Below, one piece after another: positions 1 through 9,736 of a DNA stretch of 33,170 nucleotides (the stretch's first letter is position 1; every line of letters starts with the position of its first letter). This DNA comes from Acidobacteriota bacterium (GTDB lineage: Bacteria; Acidobacteriota; Terriglobia; Acidiferrales; UBA7541). Location: positions 1,255 through 34,424 of the forward strand of contig PLJR01000080.1 in NCBI GenBank assembly GCA_003140295.1. Direction: 5' to 3'. Position numbers and translations under genes: made by a program. The notes beneath the pieces were generated by a model. It worked only from the letters and a program-made list of their open reading frames with translations. It did not search any database and was not told where the DNA came from.

Positions 1-2
1 AT

Positions 3-566
3 CTTGCTGCACAGGAACTTTTTCGCGGACGGGCAGGCCGAAAAGCCATCGTGCTATTAACCGATGGACAGGACAGCGGCTTGGGCCTCAACTGGAACGC
101 CTCCTCCATGCAGCCTGCCCAAGGCGCGTCAAGTCCGCTGGTATTCGAAGACGTGGCCCGCGAGCTGGCCGCCCAGGGTATCGACCTGTACGTCATCTCG
201 ACTGAAAATCGGCCACGAGCGATGACCGATGCATGGCTAACCGAGCATCGCGCAGGGTTGCTGATTACGCCGCAAGCACGCGAGCTGGGAATGCCGCAAT
301 ACACGCTTTACCTGGCCGAGATGGTGCGGCAGGTGGGCGGGAAGCTTTATTTCCTGCGAGAGTTAGGGGGACTGGCGAATGTTTATCAGCGCATAGCTGT
401 GACGCTCGGCGGTGAATACACTCTAGGCTATTACCCTGCTGCTGGAATTGCGCAACGAGGCTGGCGCTCACTACGCGTGGAGTTGCGCGCGCCCGCGGCT
501 CCTCCCCAATCGCAGGTGACTTACCGTTCCGCCTATTACGTTCCCGCCGAGGCTGCCGACCGTTAG
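3..566 (+). CDS. VWFA-related domain protein (acidobacterial type), 3' part, truncated at window start
   Basis: Frame stays open upstream of the listed start at 51 (LAAQELFRGRAGRKAIVLLTDGQDSG...); KAIVLLTDGQDSG is typical of the VWA fold; ends with TAG at 566. Confidence 0.8.
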   Translation, partial: LAAQELFRGRAGRKAIVLLTDGQDSGLGLNWNASSMQPAQGASSPLVFEDVARELAAQGIDLYVISTENRPRAMTDAWLTEHRAGLLITPQARELGMPQYTLYLAEMVRQVGGKLYFLRELGGLANVYQRIAVTLGGEYTLGYYPAAGIAQRGWRSLRVELRAPAAPPQSQVTYRSAYYVPAEAADR

Positions 567-599
567 GCATTCCTCTAGCCCCATCGTCGCGGGCTCGCT

Positions 600-1502
600 A
601 TGATATGCGCTGCATACATGAATACTCCTCGTAAACGTTACCGGCTGCGGCTGCCTTCGCGCTTGTTTGCTCTGGGTGAACGCACTCTTCTGATGGGTGT
701 TCTCAACGTCACCCCCAACAGTTTTTCCGATGGTGGCGTATACCTCGATTCGCAATCAGCGATTGGACGGGCATTTGAGTTGGAACGCGCTGGGGCCGAC
801 ATTCTCGACTTGGGAGGAGAATCGACGCGTCCGGGAGCCGAACCGGTCAGCGCCGAAGAGGAGTTGGCGCGGGTGCTGCCGGTGCTCGAAGGCCTTCGCG
901 GAAAACTGGGCATTCCGATTTCGCTCGACACCCAAAAAGCTTCGGTGGCGGAAGCGGGTATTGGCGCGGGCGTAGAAATCATCAACGATGTCAGCGCGCT
1001 GCGTGCCGATCCCGCGCTGGCGGAGGTGGTGCGCCGGTCCCGCGTGGCCATTGTCCTGATGCACATGCGTGGCACGCCGAGTTCGATGCAGAAAGGGCCT
1101 TTTGCCGCGAACGTAATGCGCGACGTGTCCCTCGGCATGCGAGCCGCTATCGTGCGAGCCGAGCGTGCCGGTATCCGCAGATCGCAGGTGATTCTTGATC
1201 CAGGAATCGGATTTGGTAAACGTTACGAACAGAATTTTCAGTTGCTGGCGCACTTGCAGGAGTTTGCTAGCCTCGATTGCCCCCTGCTGGTAGGAACATC
1301 CCGAAAAGCCTTCCTCGGGTGGGCACTCGCAGGCACCGGAAACGGCCGCGAACAACCCTGGCCTGTGGAGCGGCGTCAATGGGGTGTGGCTGCGACGGTG
1401 ACGTCCGCAATTTTGGGAGGAGCGCATATCGTTCGCGTACACGACGTCACGGAAATGGCCGAAGTCGCCCGCGTCACCGATGCCATCGCCGCTGCTCGTT
1501 AA
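600..1502 (+). CDS. folP: dihydropteroate synthase
   Basis: MGVLNVTPNSFSDGG, GGESTRPGA, INDVSALR and LDPGIGFGK motifs; start may be the ATG at 618. Confidence 0.95.
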   Translation: MICAAYMNTPRKRYRLRLPSRLFALGERTLLMGVLNVTPNSFSDGGVYLDSQSAIGRAFELERAGADILDLGGESTRPGAEPVSAEEELARVLPVLEGLRGKLGIPISLDTQKASVAEAGIGAGVEIINDVSALRADPALAEVVRRSRVAIVLMHMRGTPSSMQKGPFAANVMRDVSLGMRAAIVRAERAGIRRSQVILDPGIGFGKRYEQNFQLLAHLQEFASLDCPLLVGTSRKAFLGWALAGTGNGREQPWPVERRQWGVAATVTSAILGGAHIVRVHDVTEMAEVARVTDAIAAAR

Positions 1503-1590
1503 GCTGGCGAAGCCGGCTCTCTGAGAGGGATGCGCTTGCATATGATACGCCCCGCGGATGGATTGGAATCACGACTCGAGGAATAAGTCT

Positions 1591-3171
1591 ATGCGTTCAC
1601 CCAAAACCGGCCTGCTGATGCTTTCACTCGCCGGCATTCTTCTGGCCGGCTCGGCATTGACCGCTGCCGCGCAATTGTCACCATCACAGCCCGACCCGCT
1701 GGCCAGAATGCGCGAAGCCGCCGGCGCCCAGGCGTGCTCGACAGACGATTCCTCGGCCTGTGCAGCCGCGGCGCCCAAAATCATCTCCAGCGCCCTGGGA
1801 GCGTCGCCGCTCGCCGAAAATCTCCGCCGCCTCACGGATGAGATCGGCGGACGGGTAACCGGTTCGCCGGCCATGGCCCGGGCCGTGGCCTGGGGTGTCG
1901 CCGGTTTTCGCGACGCAGGCGTGGACGAAGTGCACACAGAAAAATTCACAGTGCCGGTGACGTGGAGCGAAGGCAATTCGCGTATCGACATACTCTCTTC
2001 CGCGCCATTCGCGGTGCACATGGTGTCGGTCGCGTGGTCACCCGCGACGCCCGCCGGCGGCATCGAGGCCGACGTAGTGGATGCGGGCATGGGAAATGAA
2101 GATGACTTCGCGCGCCTGAGGAGTCCTGCTCGTGGCGCAATATTGCTGGTGCACAGCGATGTGCTCCGCACGCTCGATGGCCTGCTTGCGGAGTACATGC
2201 AGGCGCCGGCGGTGATTTCGCGCGCTTCCGCGGCGGGTGCACGCGCCATCCTGTGGATGTCCACTCGCGACGAGATGCTTTTATACCGGCACCTGACCAA
2301 TATGGATGGGTCGCTCGAGAAATTACCGCAAGCGATTGTCGCGCGGGAGGATGCCGAACGCCTGGCGCGCAATCTCGCCGCCGGAAATAAAGTCCGCGTG
2401 CGATTAGAGCTGCCGAATAAGATTGGCGGACCTGCCGAGCAGGAAAATGTCGTGGCCGAAATTCGGGGACGCGAAAAGCCGGACGAATTCGTTGTGCTGG
2501 GAGCGCACTTGGATTCCTGGGAACTCGGAACTGGCGCGCTCGATAATGGCTGCAATGCCGCGCTGGTGATCGAAGCCGCGCGCGACATTCACCTTACCGG
2601 GCTTCGCCCGCGGCGTTCCATCCGCTTCATCCTGTTCAGCGGCGAAGAGCAAGGGATGCTCGGCTCGCACGCGTATACGATGGCGCACCGCGCTGAACTG
2701 GACCGGGCCCTCGCCGCAATCATCTTTGATGAAGGCAGCGGCCGCGTCACCGGATTTTCACTAGGTGGGCGGCATGAAATCGAACCCGGCATCCACGAAT
2801 CCCTAGAGCCACTCGCGTCCTGGGGCATCAATAAGGATACCTATGACGCGTTTCTGGGCACCGACAATCTGGATTTTCTTCTCGAAGGCATCCCTAACCT
2901 GGTCGCGAATCAGGAGGAAGCAAACTACATCCCGAACTATCACGCTTCTTCCGACACTTACGATAAAGTGAACCTCGTAAATTTAAAGCTCAACACCGCG
3001 GTCGCGGCGTTGCTCGCATTCAGTGTTGCCGAGCATTCCGCCCCGCTGGGACACCGGCTTTCCCGCGCGGAGATTGCGGCGTTGCTCCAGCAAACGGGTC
3101 TCGACGCGCAAATGAAGACCGCAGACATCTGGCGCTCCTGGGAAGGCGGGCAACGCGGCCGGCAGCCCTGA
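1591..3171 (+). CDS. M28 family (aminopeptidase/Q-type) metallopeptidase, secreted
   Basis: Signal peptide from ATG 1591 with upstream gaggaa; zinc-site motifs VVLGAHLDSWELGTGALDNG, FSGEEQGMLGS, NYHASSDTYDKV. Confidence 0.9.
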   Translation: MRSPKTGLLMLSLAGILLAGSALTAAAQLSPSQPDPLARMREAAGAQACSTDDSSACAAAAPKIISSALGASPLAENLRRLTDEIGGRVTGSPAMARAVAWGVAGFRDAGVDEVHTEKFTVPVTWSEGNSRIDILSSAPFAVHMVSVAWSPATPAGGIEADVVDAGMGNEDDFARLRSPARGAILLVHSDVLRTLDGLLAEYMQAPAVISRASAAGARAILWMSTRDEMLLYRHLTNMDGSLEKLPQAIVAREDAERLARNLAAGNKVRVRLELPNKIGGPAEQENVVAEIRGREKPDEFVVLGAHLDSWELGTGALDNGCNAALVIEAARDIHLTGLRPRRSIRFILFSGEEQGMLGSHAYTMAHRAELDRALAAIIFDEGSGRVTGFSLGGRHEIEPGIHESLEPLASWGINKDTYDAFLGTDNLDFLLEGIPNLVANQEEANYIPNYHASSDTYDKVNLVNLKLNTAVAALLAFSVAEHSAPLGHRLSRAEIAALLQQTGLDAQMKTADIWRSWEGGQRGRQP

Positions 3172-3250
3172 CGGAACCGCGTGACGAAATCGGTTCGTGC
3201 CCGTTCAGCGCCCTGCCTAATGCAGAATGGGCGCGCTATAATAGGGGTAG

Positions 3251-3883
3251 ATGATTGCCTTGCGTCTCTCGTGTGCACAGTCGAGCGGGGTAGGGAATTC
3301 CGCCCCAGGCCTAGATTCCGCGCTTCCCGTTTCGAAAAGCTTACCAAGCAAAGTGCGCTCCGCCATCCTGGCGATAGACTACGGTCGGCGACGTATCGGA
3401 TTGGCGGTATCGGATGGCTTGGCGATCACCGCCCGGCCACTCGCTACGTGGACTCGCAGCAATCGGCGCCGCGATCTTTCCCGCCTTCGCGAGTTATGCC
3501 GCGCGCTTAACGTGGGAACGGTTATCGTTGGATGGCCGCTTCACCTTGATGGCCAGCCCGGCGAGATGGCCACTGAAGCGACGCGATTTGCCGATCGAGT
3601 GCGCAAAGAATTGGGACTCCCCGTCGAGCTGGTCGATGAGCGGCTGAGCAGCCACGATGCCCGCGCAGCGCTGGGAGAGGCATCCAGCATGGGGCTACGC
3701 GCGAGGCGCCGCAAAGAGACCTTGGACGATGTTGCCGCGGCAGTGGTTTTACGCGATTACCTGGCACATAGAAGTAAAAGCACGCTTCTGCCCGATCCCG
3801 CGGAGCAATCCTTTAAGCCGGCTAGAATAGGTCCGGGCGAGAATTCTTCCCGCGCGCCGGCGCGCCGCCCGAGACGCAGCTAA
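3251..3883 (+). CDS. ruvX: Holliday junction resolvase-like RuvX/YqgF
   Basis: ILAIDYGRRRIGLAVSD, VDERLSSHDA, LDDVAAAVVLRDYL; an alternative start is GTG 3353. TAATG overlap with mltG. Confidence 0.9.
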   Translation: MIALRLSCAQSSGVGNSAPGLDSALPVSKSLPSKVRSAILAIDYGRRRIGLAVSDGLAITARPLATWTRSNRRRDLSRLRELCRALNVGTVIVGWPLHLDGQPGEMATEATRFADRVRKELGLPVELVDERLSSHDARAALGEASSMGLRARRRKETLDDVAAAVVLRDYLAHRSKSTLLPDPAEQSFKPARIGPGENSSRAPARRPRRS

Positions 3884-4986
3884 TGCGCCGCCGTCTAGGA
3901 CTTCTGTTTGTCGGGCTTTTGGTCATAGCAGGCTGGCTTGGAGTATCGCTTCTGTTGCCGTACCAGGGATTCTCGAGTCAAGGTACTTACGTGGATGTTC
4001 CCCGCGGGGCTTCTCGCAGATCGATCGCCGGCCTGTTGGAAAGTGCAGGAGTCGTAAGGAATCGCTGGGCGTTTGAGATTTTGTCCCGCTTGCGCCCGCG
4101 CCGCACCCTGGAAGCCGGAGAGTATTTTTTTGATCGTCCGGTGACGTCGCTGGACGTGTTCGAGACCCTGGCTGGTGGCCGCGTTTATGTTCGCGAACTG
4201 GTTATACCCGAGGGCTTTTCAATGTTCGATATCGCCGCCCTGGTCGAGCACCAGCAATTCACGACGCGAGAAGAGTTTCTGGCGGCGGCAAGCAATCCTG
4301 CACCGATTCGAGACCTTGCACCAGGCGCGCCTAGTCTGGAGGGTTTTCTGTTCCCGGCCACATACGAATTCCCACGGCACCCGTCGGCGGAAGATATGGT
4401 CACGGCGATGGTCAAACGTTTTCGCCGCGAATGGGCCGCGGTTTCGAGCGAGACCACGAACACCAGCGGCCTGTCCGTCAACCAGGCAGTAACGCTGGCG
4501 TCGCTGGTCGAGCGCGAAACGCCTAAGCCGGACGAGCGGCCGCTGGTCGCCGGCGTGTTTGCCAACCGGTTGCGTGAGCGGCTGCCTCTGCAATGCGATC
4601 CCACCGTGGTGTACGCGTTGGAATTGGCTGGAAAATATGGCGGCAGCCTTCAGGCAGCCAGCCTTCCCTTTGAATCACCGTACAACACCTATCGCCACAC
4701 CGGTCTGCCGCCCGGACCCATCGCCAACCCTGGAAGCGCATCATTGCGTGCGGCGCTCGATCCACAAGAGACCGATTATTTCTATTTCGTAGCTAACACC
4801 GAGGGCGGCCATCTCTTCGGGAAGACTCTGGCAGAGCACGACCGCAACGTGGCTTTGTATCGGCACCGGCTGGCTGAAGAGCGCACCGCCGAAAGCGCTT
4901 CGAAATCCGACCCATCAACCCCAATCCAATCTGGTTCAACCGGATCGGCCGGCAACGCAGCGCCTTCCCCGCGGAGGTCCCCATGA
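3883..4986 (+). CDS. mltG: endolytic transglycosylase MltG
   Basis: N-terminal TM helix, LEGFLFPATYEFPR, ASLVERETPKPDERPLVAGVFANRL, YNTYRHTGLPPGPIANPG. Confidence 0.95.
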   Translation: MRRRLGLLFVGLLVIAGWLGVSLLLPYQGFSSQGTYVDVPRGASRRSIAGLLESAGVVRNRWAFEILSRLRPRRTLEAGEYFFDRPVTSLDVFETLAGGRVYVRELVIPEGFSMFDIAALVEHQQFTTREEFLAAASNPAPIRDLAPGAPSLEGFLFPATYEFPRHPSAEDMVTAMVKRFRREWAAVSSETTNTSGLSVNQAVTLASLVERETPKPDERPLVAGVFANRLRERLPLQCDPTVVYALELAGKYGGSLQAASLPFESPYNTYRHTGLPPGPIANPGSASLRAALDPQETDYFYFVANTEGGHLFGKTLAEHDRNVALYRHRLAEERTAESASKSDPSTPIQSGSTGSAGNAAPSPRRSP

Positions 4987-5561
4987 CAATTTCAGGCCAC
5001 GAAACAAAAAAGGAAATTATCCTCGAACTTGCGAGAGAACTCGGCGCGGAAAGGTTTTCGCCGGCGGAGGTCGAGCAAATCCGCCGCCAGCTTGTAGTAC
5101 GCCTAGGCGCCTCTGGAAAGACCTCGCCTGAATATATTGCCGAGGTCCTCGAGGACGCCGGTTTGCGTGTTGCCTGGTCCACCGAAGCGGACACCCAGGG
5201 CCTGTACGAAGAGGAGTTCCGTGATCTCCTGCACTTCGCGACGCTCGAAGAAGCCGAGATGTGCCTGGTTCGTCTGGATGAATTATTGCGCAAGTTTCGC
5301 GCCGGTGGCGAGGGTACCGCGGCCGAGCGCGTGATGGAGGTCGCCCGACTGGGCCGGCGCCGTGCCGAGATGATCGCTCGCAACCCGCGTGTGGATGCGC
5401 GCAAGCGTGAGGAAAAACAGGAGATTCTGCAATGGTTTCGTATCTGGCTGGATACCCCCGAGGCGTTTTTTGATTGGCTGGACGTGCGCAAGCGTTCGCC
5501 GGATTACGAGCAGCGCTTCGGAGGAACCGCGGCGACGGAACTAGACGACGAGGAATCGTAA
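4983..5561 (+). CDS. conserved hypothetical protein (orfA), translationally coupled to mltG
   Basis: 192-aa ORF; ATGA stop/start overlap with mltG; no recognised domain. Confidence 0.8.
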   Translation: MTISGHETKKEIILELARELGAERFSPAEVEQIRRQLVVRLGASGKTSPEYIAEVLEDAGLRVAWSTEADTQGLYEEEFRDLLHFATLEEAEMCLVRLDELLRKFRAGGEGTAAERVMEVARLGRRRAEMIARNPRVDARKREEKQEILQWFRIWLDTPEAFFDWLDVRKRSPDYEQRFGGTAATELDDEES

Positions 5562-5585
5562 TCGGCCTGGGGGCGGAGACTGATC

Positions 5586-6194
5586 ATGGAAGATCGCGTG
5601 CCGTTCGGCGACATATTGGGGGAAGAGGCGATTCCGGAGCGCCGGCCCCGCATGGAAATTGAGCCGCTGGATTTGGGCGCGGATGTACGCGCTGTGGGCT
5701 TTGAGCTCATCGATCCCGAGACACGGGAGCCGGTAATCGCAGCCGAGGCCGCGGTCATCTGGGCGGCCACCCTGCGCACGCTTGCGGGTTCTAAACCGTG
5801 GACGCTCGATTTTTTCGCGCATCTCGAGCGCGTGCGCGAGTTTTGCCGGCTTCGCGGTATCGCTTTTCGCGAGCCTAACTCGCACGTGCTGGTCATCGAC
5901 GCTCCGGCGCTCGAGCATCTGGATGCGCTGTTGGAGCGATTTGCGGGCGAAACGTTTGGCGTGCGCTCGGGCGGCACTGCAATTTCCGGTGACGCAACGC
6001 TTGAAAGCAGCTTGGCGGAGCGCGGAGTGGACGCGTACCACGCCGCTTTTACGAGGTACTTATTTTGCGGAGTGTGCGATTTTGAAAATGGTTTTTTCAC
6101 CTTGCTCAGCGAGCGCTTGTGGGCCTCGGAAGTGATTCGTCTCGTACGCCCGGCGGTGGCGGATTTCCGCGTGGACGTTGTTCGCCCTGCCTAG
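5586..6194 (+). CDS. hypothetical protein (orfB)
   Basis: 202-aa ORF starting 24 nt after orfA, same strand; no recognised domain. Confidence 0.75.
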   Translation: MEDRVPFGDILGEEAIPERRPRMEIEPLDLGADVRAVGFELIDPETREPVIAAEAAVIWAATLRTLAGSKPWTLDFFAHLERVREFCRLRGIAFREPNSHVLVIDAPALEHLDALLERFAGETFGVRSGGTAISGDATLESSLAERGVDAYHAAFTRYLFCGVCDFENGFFTLLSERLWASEVIRLVRPAVADFRVDVVRPA

Positions 6195-6279
6195 CGAGAA
6201 GCCGCGAGATTTAGGCCTCTTCTGCTGGCCAACTGGAACACGAAGACGATTCGTAGATCGCCGGCGCGGTATCTGGCGA

Positions 6280-7245
6280 ATGGAGACGGATACGAAAAGC
6301 GGAATTGGAACCCGGCTGGCGGCGATGGCGGTCGTGTGTTGCGCATTAGGCGGCTGCCTGTCCATTAGCCGCAAACATGCCGTGCCACCGGCGGAGATCC
6401 GTCCCGCGCGCACTGCGAATGAGGCTGAGCTTCTGGCCGTATACAGCAAGCAGGCTGCGGAGGTGCGCTCGATCAATGCCACCGTGACAATGAGTCCCGT
6501 GGCCGGGTCGGCATATACCGGCGTCATCGAGGAATATCATGACGTCGGGGGTTTTATTCTGGCGGCGCGGCCGGCCATGATCCGGGTGATTGGCCAGGCG
6601 CCCGTGGTCTCCAAGGATATTTTCGACATGGTAAGCGATGGTCAGACGTTTCGCATCTTCATCCCCTCGAAAAATACGTTTTTGATAGGCGCGACTGCGC
6701 TCGAGCGGCCGTCGAAAAATCCCATTGAAAACCTGCGCCCGCAACACATTCTGGACGCACTCTTTTGGGCTCCGATGGCGCCCGCCACTCCCATATTGTT
6801 TGAAGAATTTGACGCGTCGCCGGCGCGCTTCTACGTGCTCACGATGCTTCGTAATTTGGCAGAAGGGCTGGAGATTTCGCGTAAAATTTGGTTCGATCGG
6901 CTGGATCTTCGCGTGACTCGCATCCAGATTTATGGACCTGGCGGCAGGCTCGATTCCGATATCGCTTATTCGAATTGGCAACCGGCTGGGGGCCAGGGTG
7001 TCTCAGCAGTTCCTGCGAGCACCGCCCCGGAGGTGGATTTTCCGCGGGACATCCGCATCAGCCGTCCGCAGCAGGATTACCGGCTTAATCTTTCGATAAC
7101 CAAGCTCACCTTGAACGCGGAAATCCCTCCCGAGCGATTCAACCTGGCGCAGCCGCCAGGGACCGAATTGACCCGGGTGGGGCAGGACCAGGCGCAGACC
7201 TTCCCACCCAACCGGGTTCAACGGCAGGTTGAGGACCGCAATTGA
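6280..7245 (+). CDS. outer-membrane lipoprotein, LolB/DUF4292-like
   Basis: From ATG 6280: METDTKSGIGTRLAAMAVVCCALGGC-LS, lipobox-like LGGC; body resembles the LolA/LolB lipoprotein-sorting fold (SINATVTMSP..., PAMIRVIGQAPVVSKDIFDMVSDGQTFRIFIPSKNTFLIG). Confidence 0.75.
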   Translation: METDTKSGIGTRLAAMAVVCCALGGCLSISRKHAVPPAEIRPARTANEAELLAVYSKQAAEVRSINATVTMSPVAGSAYTGVIEEYHDVGGFILAARPAMIRVIGQAPVVSKDIFDMVSDGQTFRIFIPSKNTFLIGATALERPSKNPIENLRPQHILDALFWAPMAPATPILFEEFDASPARFYVLTMLRNLAEGLEISRKIWFDRLDLRVTRIQIYGPGGRLDSDIAYSNWQPAGGQGVSAVPASTAPEVDFPRDIRISRPQQDYRLNLSITKLTLNAEIPPERFNLAQPPGTELTRVGQDQAQTFPPNRVQRQVEDRN

Positions 7246-8342
7246 TCAGCAAGATGATCCTGAGCAATGTGCTCCATCGGCCACTACGCACGCTGATCAG
7301 CGTCCTCGCTGTCGGCGTCGAGGTTGCTCTCGTCATTGTGATTGTCGGGCTGACCAGCGGCATCGTTCAGGAAACCGCCAAACGCATCGAAGGCGTGGGC
7401 GCCGACATCATGCTGCAGCCGCCGTCGGCTACAGTTTTCCTTGCGTTCAGCGGAGCGGCCATGCCGATGCGCATCGGCGCGCGCTTGCGTGAGTTGAGGT
7501 ATGTGCAGTCGGTTGCCCCGGTTCTGCTGCAGTTCAATTCCACCGGGGGCCTGGACATCGTCTATGGCATCGATCCCGAAGCCTTTCGGGCCGTGTCGGG
7601 AGGGTTCGTCTTTTTGCAGGGGCACGATATGGAGAGTCCCGACGACTTGCTGCTCGACGATGTCGCTTCTCGGGCCAAACACATCAACGTCGGCGATACT
7701 TTTCGCCTGCTCGACCACGATTTTCACGTCGTGGGCATCGTCGAGCATGGCAAAGGCGCGCGGGTATTTGTGCCGCTCGACACCTTGCAGGATCTTGCCG
7801 GCGCCCCTGATAAAGCTTCCATTTTCTTCCTGCGGTGCACGCGTCCCGACCATACTCCCGCCGTAATCGACGAAATGCGCGCCATTTTGCCGGGTTATGA
7901 GATCCGTCCTCTCAAGGATTTTCTTTCTCTGATGACGGCCACGACGCTCCCGGGACTGTCCGCGTTCGTGAACAGCATGATCGCTCTGGCGGTGGCCATC
8001 GGGTTCCTGGTGATTTTTCTCTCGATGTACACGACGGTGATCGAACGCACCCGCGATACTGGAGTTCTGAAGTCCATGGGCGCGTCGAATGCCTATATCG
8101 TCCGTACCCTGCTCGGAGAAACCGCGGCCATATGCGTTACGGGAATCGTTCTGGGCATCGCGATGAGCTATTCGATTCGCACGTTCTTTCTCTCCGCGTT
8201 TCCGACGCTTTCGATTCTCATCACCGCCGACTGGATAGTCCGAGCCACGCTTATCGCCGCAGCCGGCGGGCTGCTCGGAGCCTCCTACCCGGCTTGGCTT
8301 GCCAGCCGCAAAGATGTGATCGAGGCGCTGGCCTACGATTGA
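7242..8342 (+). CDS. ABC transporter permease, FtsX/MacB_PCD type (LolC/E/F-like candidate)
   Basis: N-terminal TM plus periplasmic domain plus three C-terminal TMs; ERTRDTGVLKSMGAS coupling helix; TTGA overlap with the upstream lipoprotein gene. Confidence 0.88.
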   Translation: MISKMILSNVLHRPLRTLISVLAVGVEVALVIVIVGLTSGIVQETAKRIEGVGADIMLQPPSATVFLAFSGAAMPMRIGARLRELRYVQSVAPVLLQFNSTGGLDIVYGIDPEAFRAVSGGFVFLQGHDMESPDDLLLDDVASRAKHINVGDTFRLLDHDFHVVGIVEHGKGARVFVPLDTLQDLAGAPDKASIFFLRCTRPDHTPAVIDEMRAILPGYEIRPLKDFLSLMTATTLPGLSAFVNSMIALAVAIGFLVIFLSMYTTVIERTRDTGVLKSMGASNAYIVRTLLGETAAICVTGIVLGIAMSYSIRTFFLSAFPTLSILITADWIVRATLIAAAGGLLGASYPAWLASRKDVIEALAYD

Positions 8343-8435
8343 ACCCGGATGAAAACCCCGCGAGTTCCCAAAACGCCTGGCCTGCAATTGCTCTAGGACG
8401 TTCCGGTAAGTACGGCTAGAATATTTCCGCGCTCC

Positions 8436-9161
8436 GTGACACCATCAGCCGCCGGGACGCGAGCGTCGCGAGCCAGTGTGGAACCAATACTGAAGACCGA
8501 GGGTCTTTGGAAGACCTATCACTCCGGAAAAGTTGAATTTTCGGCATTGCGGGGTGTTAACTTCGACGTTCTTCCCGGCGAATTCGTCACGGTAATGGGC
8601 CCATCGGGCTGCGGCAAATCCACATTGCTGTACGTGGTTGGGGGGCTGGCGCGGGCAACGCGAGGGCGAGTTTTTGTAGACGGCAACGACCTTACGGTTA
8701 TCAATGATGCCGAGCGCACCCGGCTGCGCCGCCACAAAGTCGGGTTCATCTTTCAAAGATTTAATCTGTTGCCGACGCTTAACGCTTCTGACAACATCGC
8801 TATCGCGCAACACATCCATGGCGATGGATTTGATCTGCATCGCTTCGATGTCGTAACCAGTATGCTCGGACTATCCGGCCGCCTGCGCCACCGGCCGTCG
8901 GAACTTTCCGGCGGTGAACAGCAACGGGTGGCGATCGCCCGGGCGATCATCAATGAGCCCAAAATCGTGCTGGCCGATGAGCCCACTGGAAATCTGGACA
9001 CCGGAAACTCAGAGACAGTGCTCGGAATGCTTCGCCAACTGAATAAAGATCTTGGCCAGACCATCGTTATGATCACTCATAATCCCGAAGCTGCGGCGTA
9101 TTCCGACCGTGTGGTGCACATGCGCGACGGAATTATTGTGGATGGCGTGCCCGCCGATTGA
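8436..9161 (+). CDS. ABC transporter ATP-binding protein, MacB/LolD family
   Basis: Walker [10 protein letters not shown], signature [14 protein letters not shown], Walker [13 protein letters not shown]; start GTG 8436 or GTG 8478. Confidence 0.93.
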   Translation: MTPSAAGTRASRASVEPILKTEGLWKTYHSGKVEFSALRGVNFDVLPGEFVTVMGPSGCGKSTLLYVVGGLARATRGRVFVDGNDLTVINDAERTRLRRHKVGFIFQRFNLLPTLNASDNIAIAQHIHGDGFDLHRFDVVTSMLGLSGRLRHRPSELSGGEQQRVAIARAIINEPKIVLADEPTGNLDTGNSETVLGMLRQLNKDLGQTIVMITHNPEAAAYSDRVVHMRDGIIVDGVPAD

Positions 9162-9565
9162 CGCAGATGCGAACTATGTGGCGCATTCTGACGCGTATCA
9201 TTTTCTGGTCTTTCGAGCGCGGGACGTGGCCCTACGACGTGGCCGTGGCGGTAATCGTCGTGTTCGTGCTGCTCTCTCCGCGCTCCTGGTTTCACGATCG
9301 TCCACCGGTCGGCCCCCCACCCAACCCCGCGATGGTTCAGCTGCAGGGGGCCGATCCCGCGAGTCTTGTGGCGACCTATCGCGTGGACGCACGCCTGCTC
9401 GCCAATGTACGCATGCCCGAATCCGAACTCGAACATGATCTCCACGAGGCGGTCCAGAAAAATGTCCAAAATCTGCACACCAGCAGGTTCCGAATCCTGC
9501 GGATCGAACCCGTACGCCGCGACGATGGCACCGTGGCCTATTACGACGTGTCCATAAAGCCGTAA
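9158..9565 (+). CDS. small inner-membrane-anchored protein of unknown function
   Basis: TTGA overlap with the ATPase gene (or ATG 9167); single N-terminal TM ([16 protein letters not shown]) followed by a ~90-aa predicted extracytoplasmic domain. Confidence 0.75.
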   Translation: MTQMRTMWRILTRIIFWSFERGTWPYDVAVAVIVVFVLLSPRSWFHDRPPVGPPPNPAMVQLQGADPASLVATYRVDARLLANVRMPESELEHDLHEAVQKNVQNLHTSRFRILRIEPVRRDDGTVAYYDVSIKP

Positions 9566-9736
9566 TATGTGCCTAAGATCCGCTAGACTGATTGGCGGCC
9601 ATACGCGACCGCAATCGTTATTCGGCATCTCACCCTTTAGGCTAGGCGCACGACACAGAAAACGACCTAGTTGAGGAATTAACGGCACGTCCCAGGATTA
9701 AACAGATTCATTTTCATTGCGGGGAGGCCATCGCTG

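Noticed and set aside
756-1541. 261-aa minus-strand ORF antisense to folP
   Set aside because: folP is unambiguous; the antisense frame has no recognisable protein features.
1569-2588. 339-aa minus-strand ORF antisense to the M28 peptidase
   Set aside because: Ser/Arg/Ala-rich shadow ORF; sense frame has intact metallopeptidase motifs.
7284-8387. 367-aa minus-strand ORF antisense to the ABC permease
   Set aside because: Shadow ORF in GC-rich DNA; the + strand frame has clear FtsX-permease features while the antisense product is low-complexity-like Arg/Gly/His-rich with no motifs.
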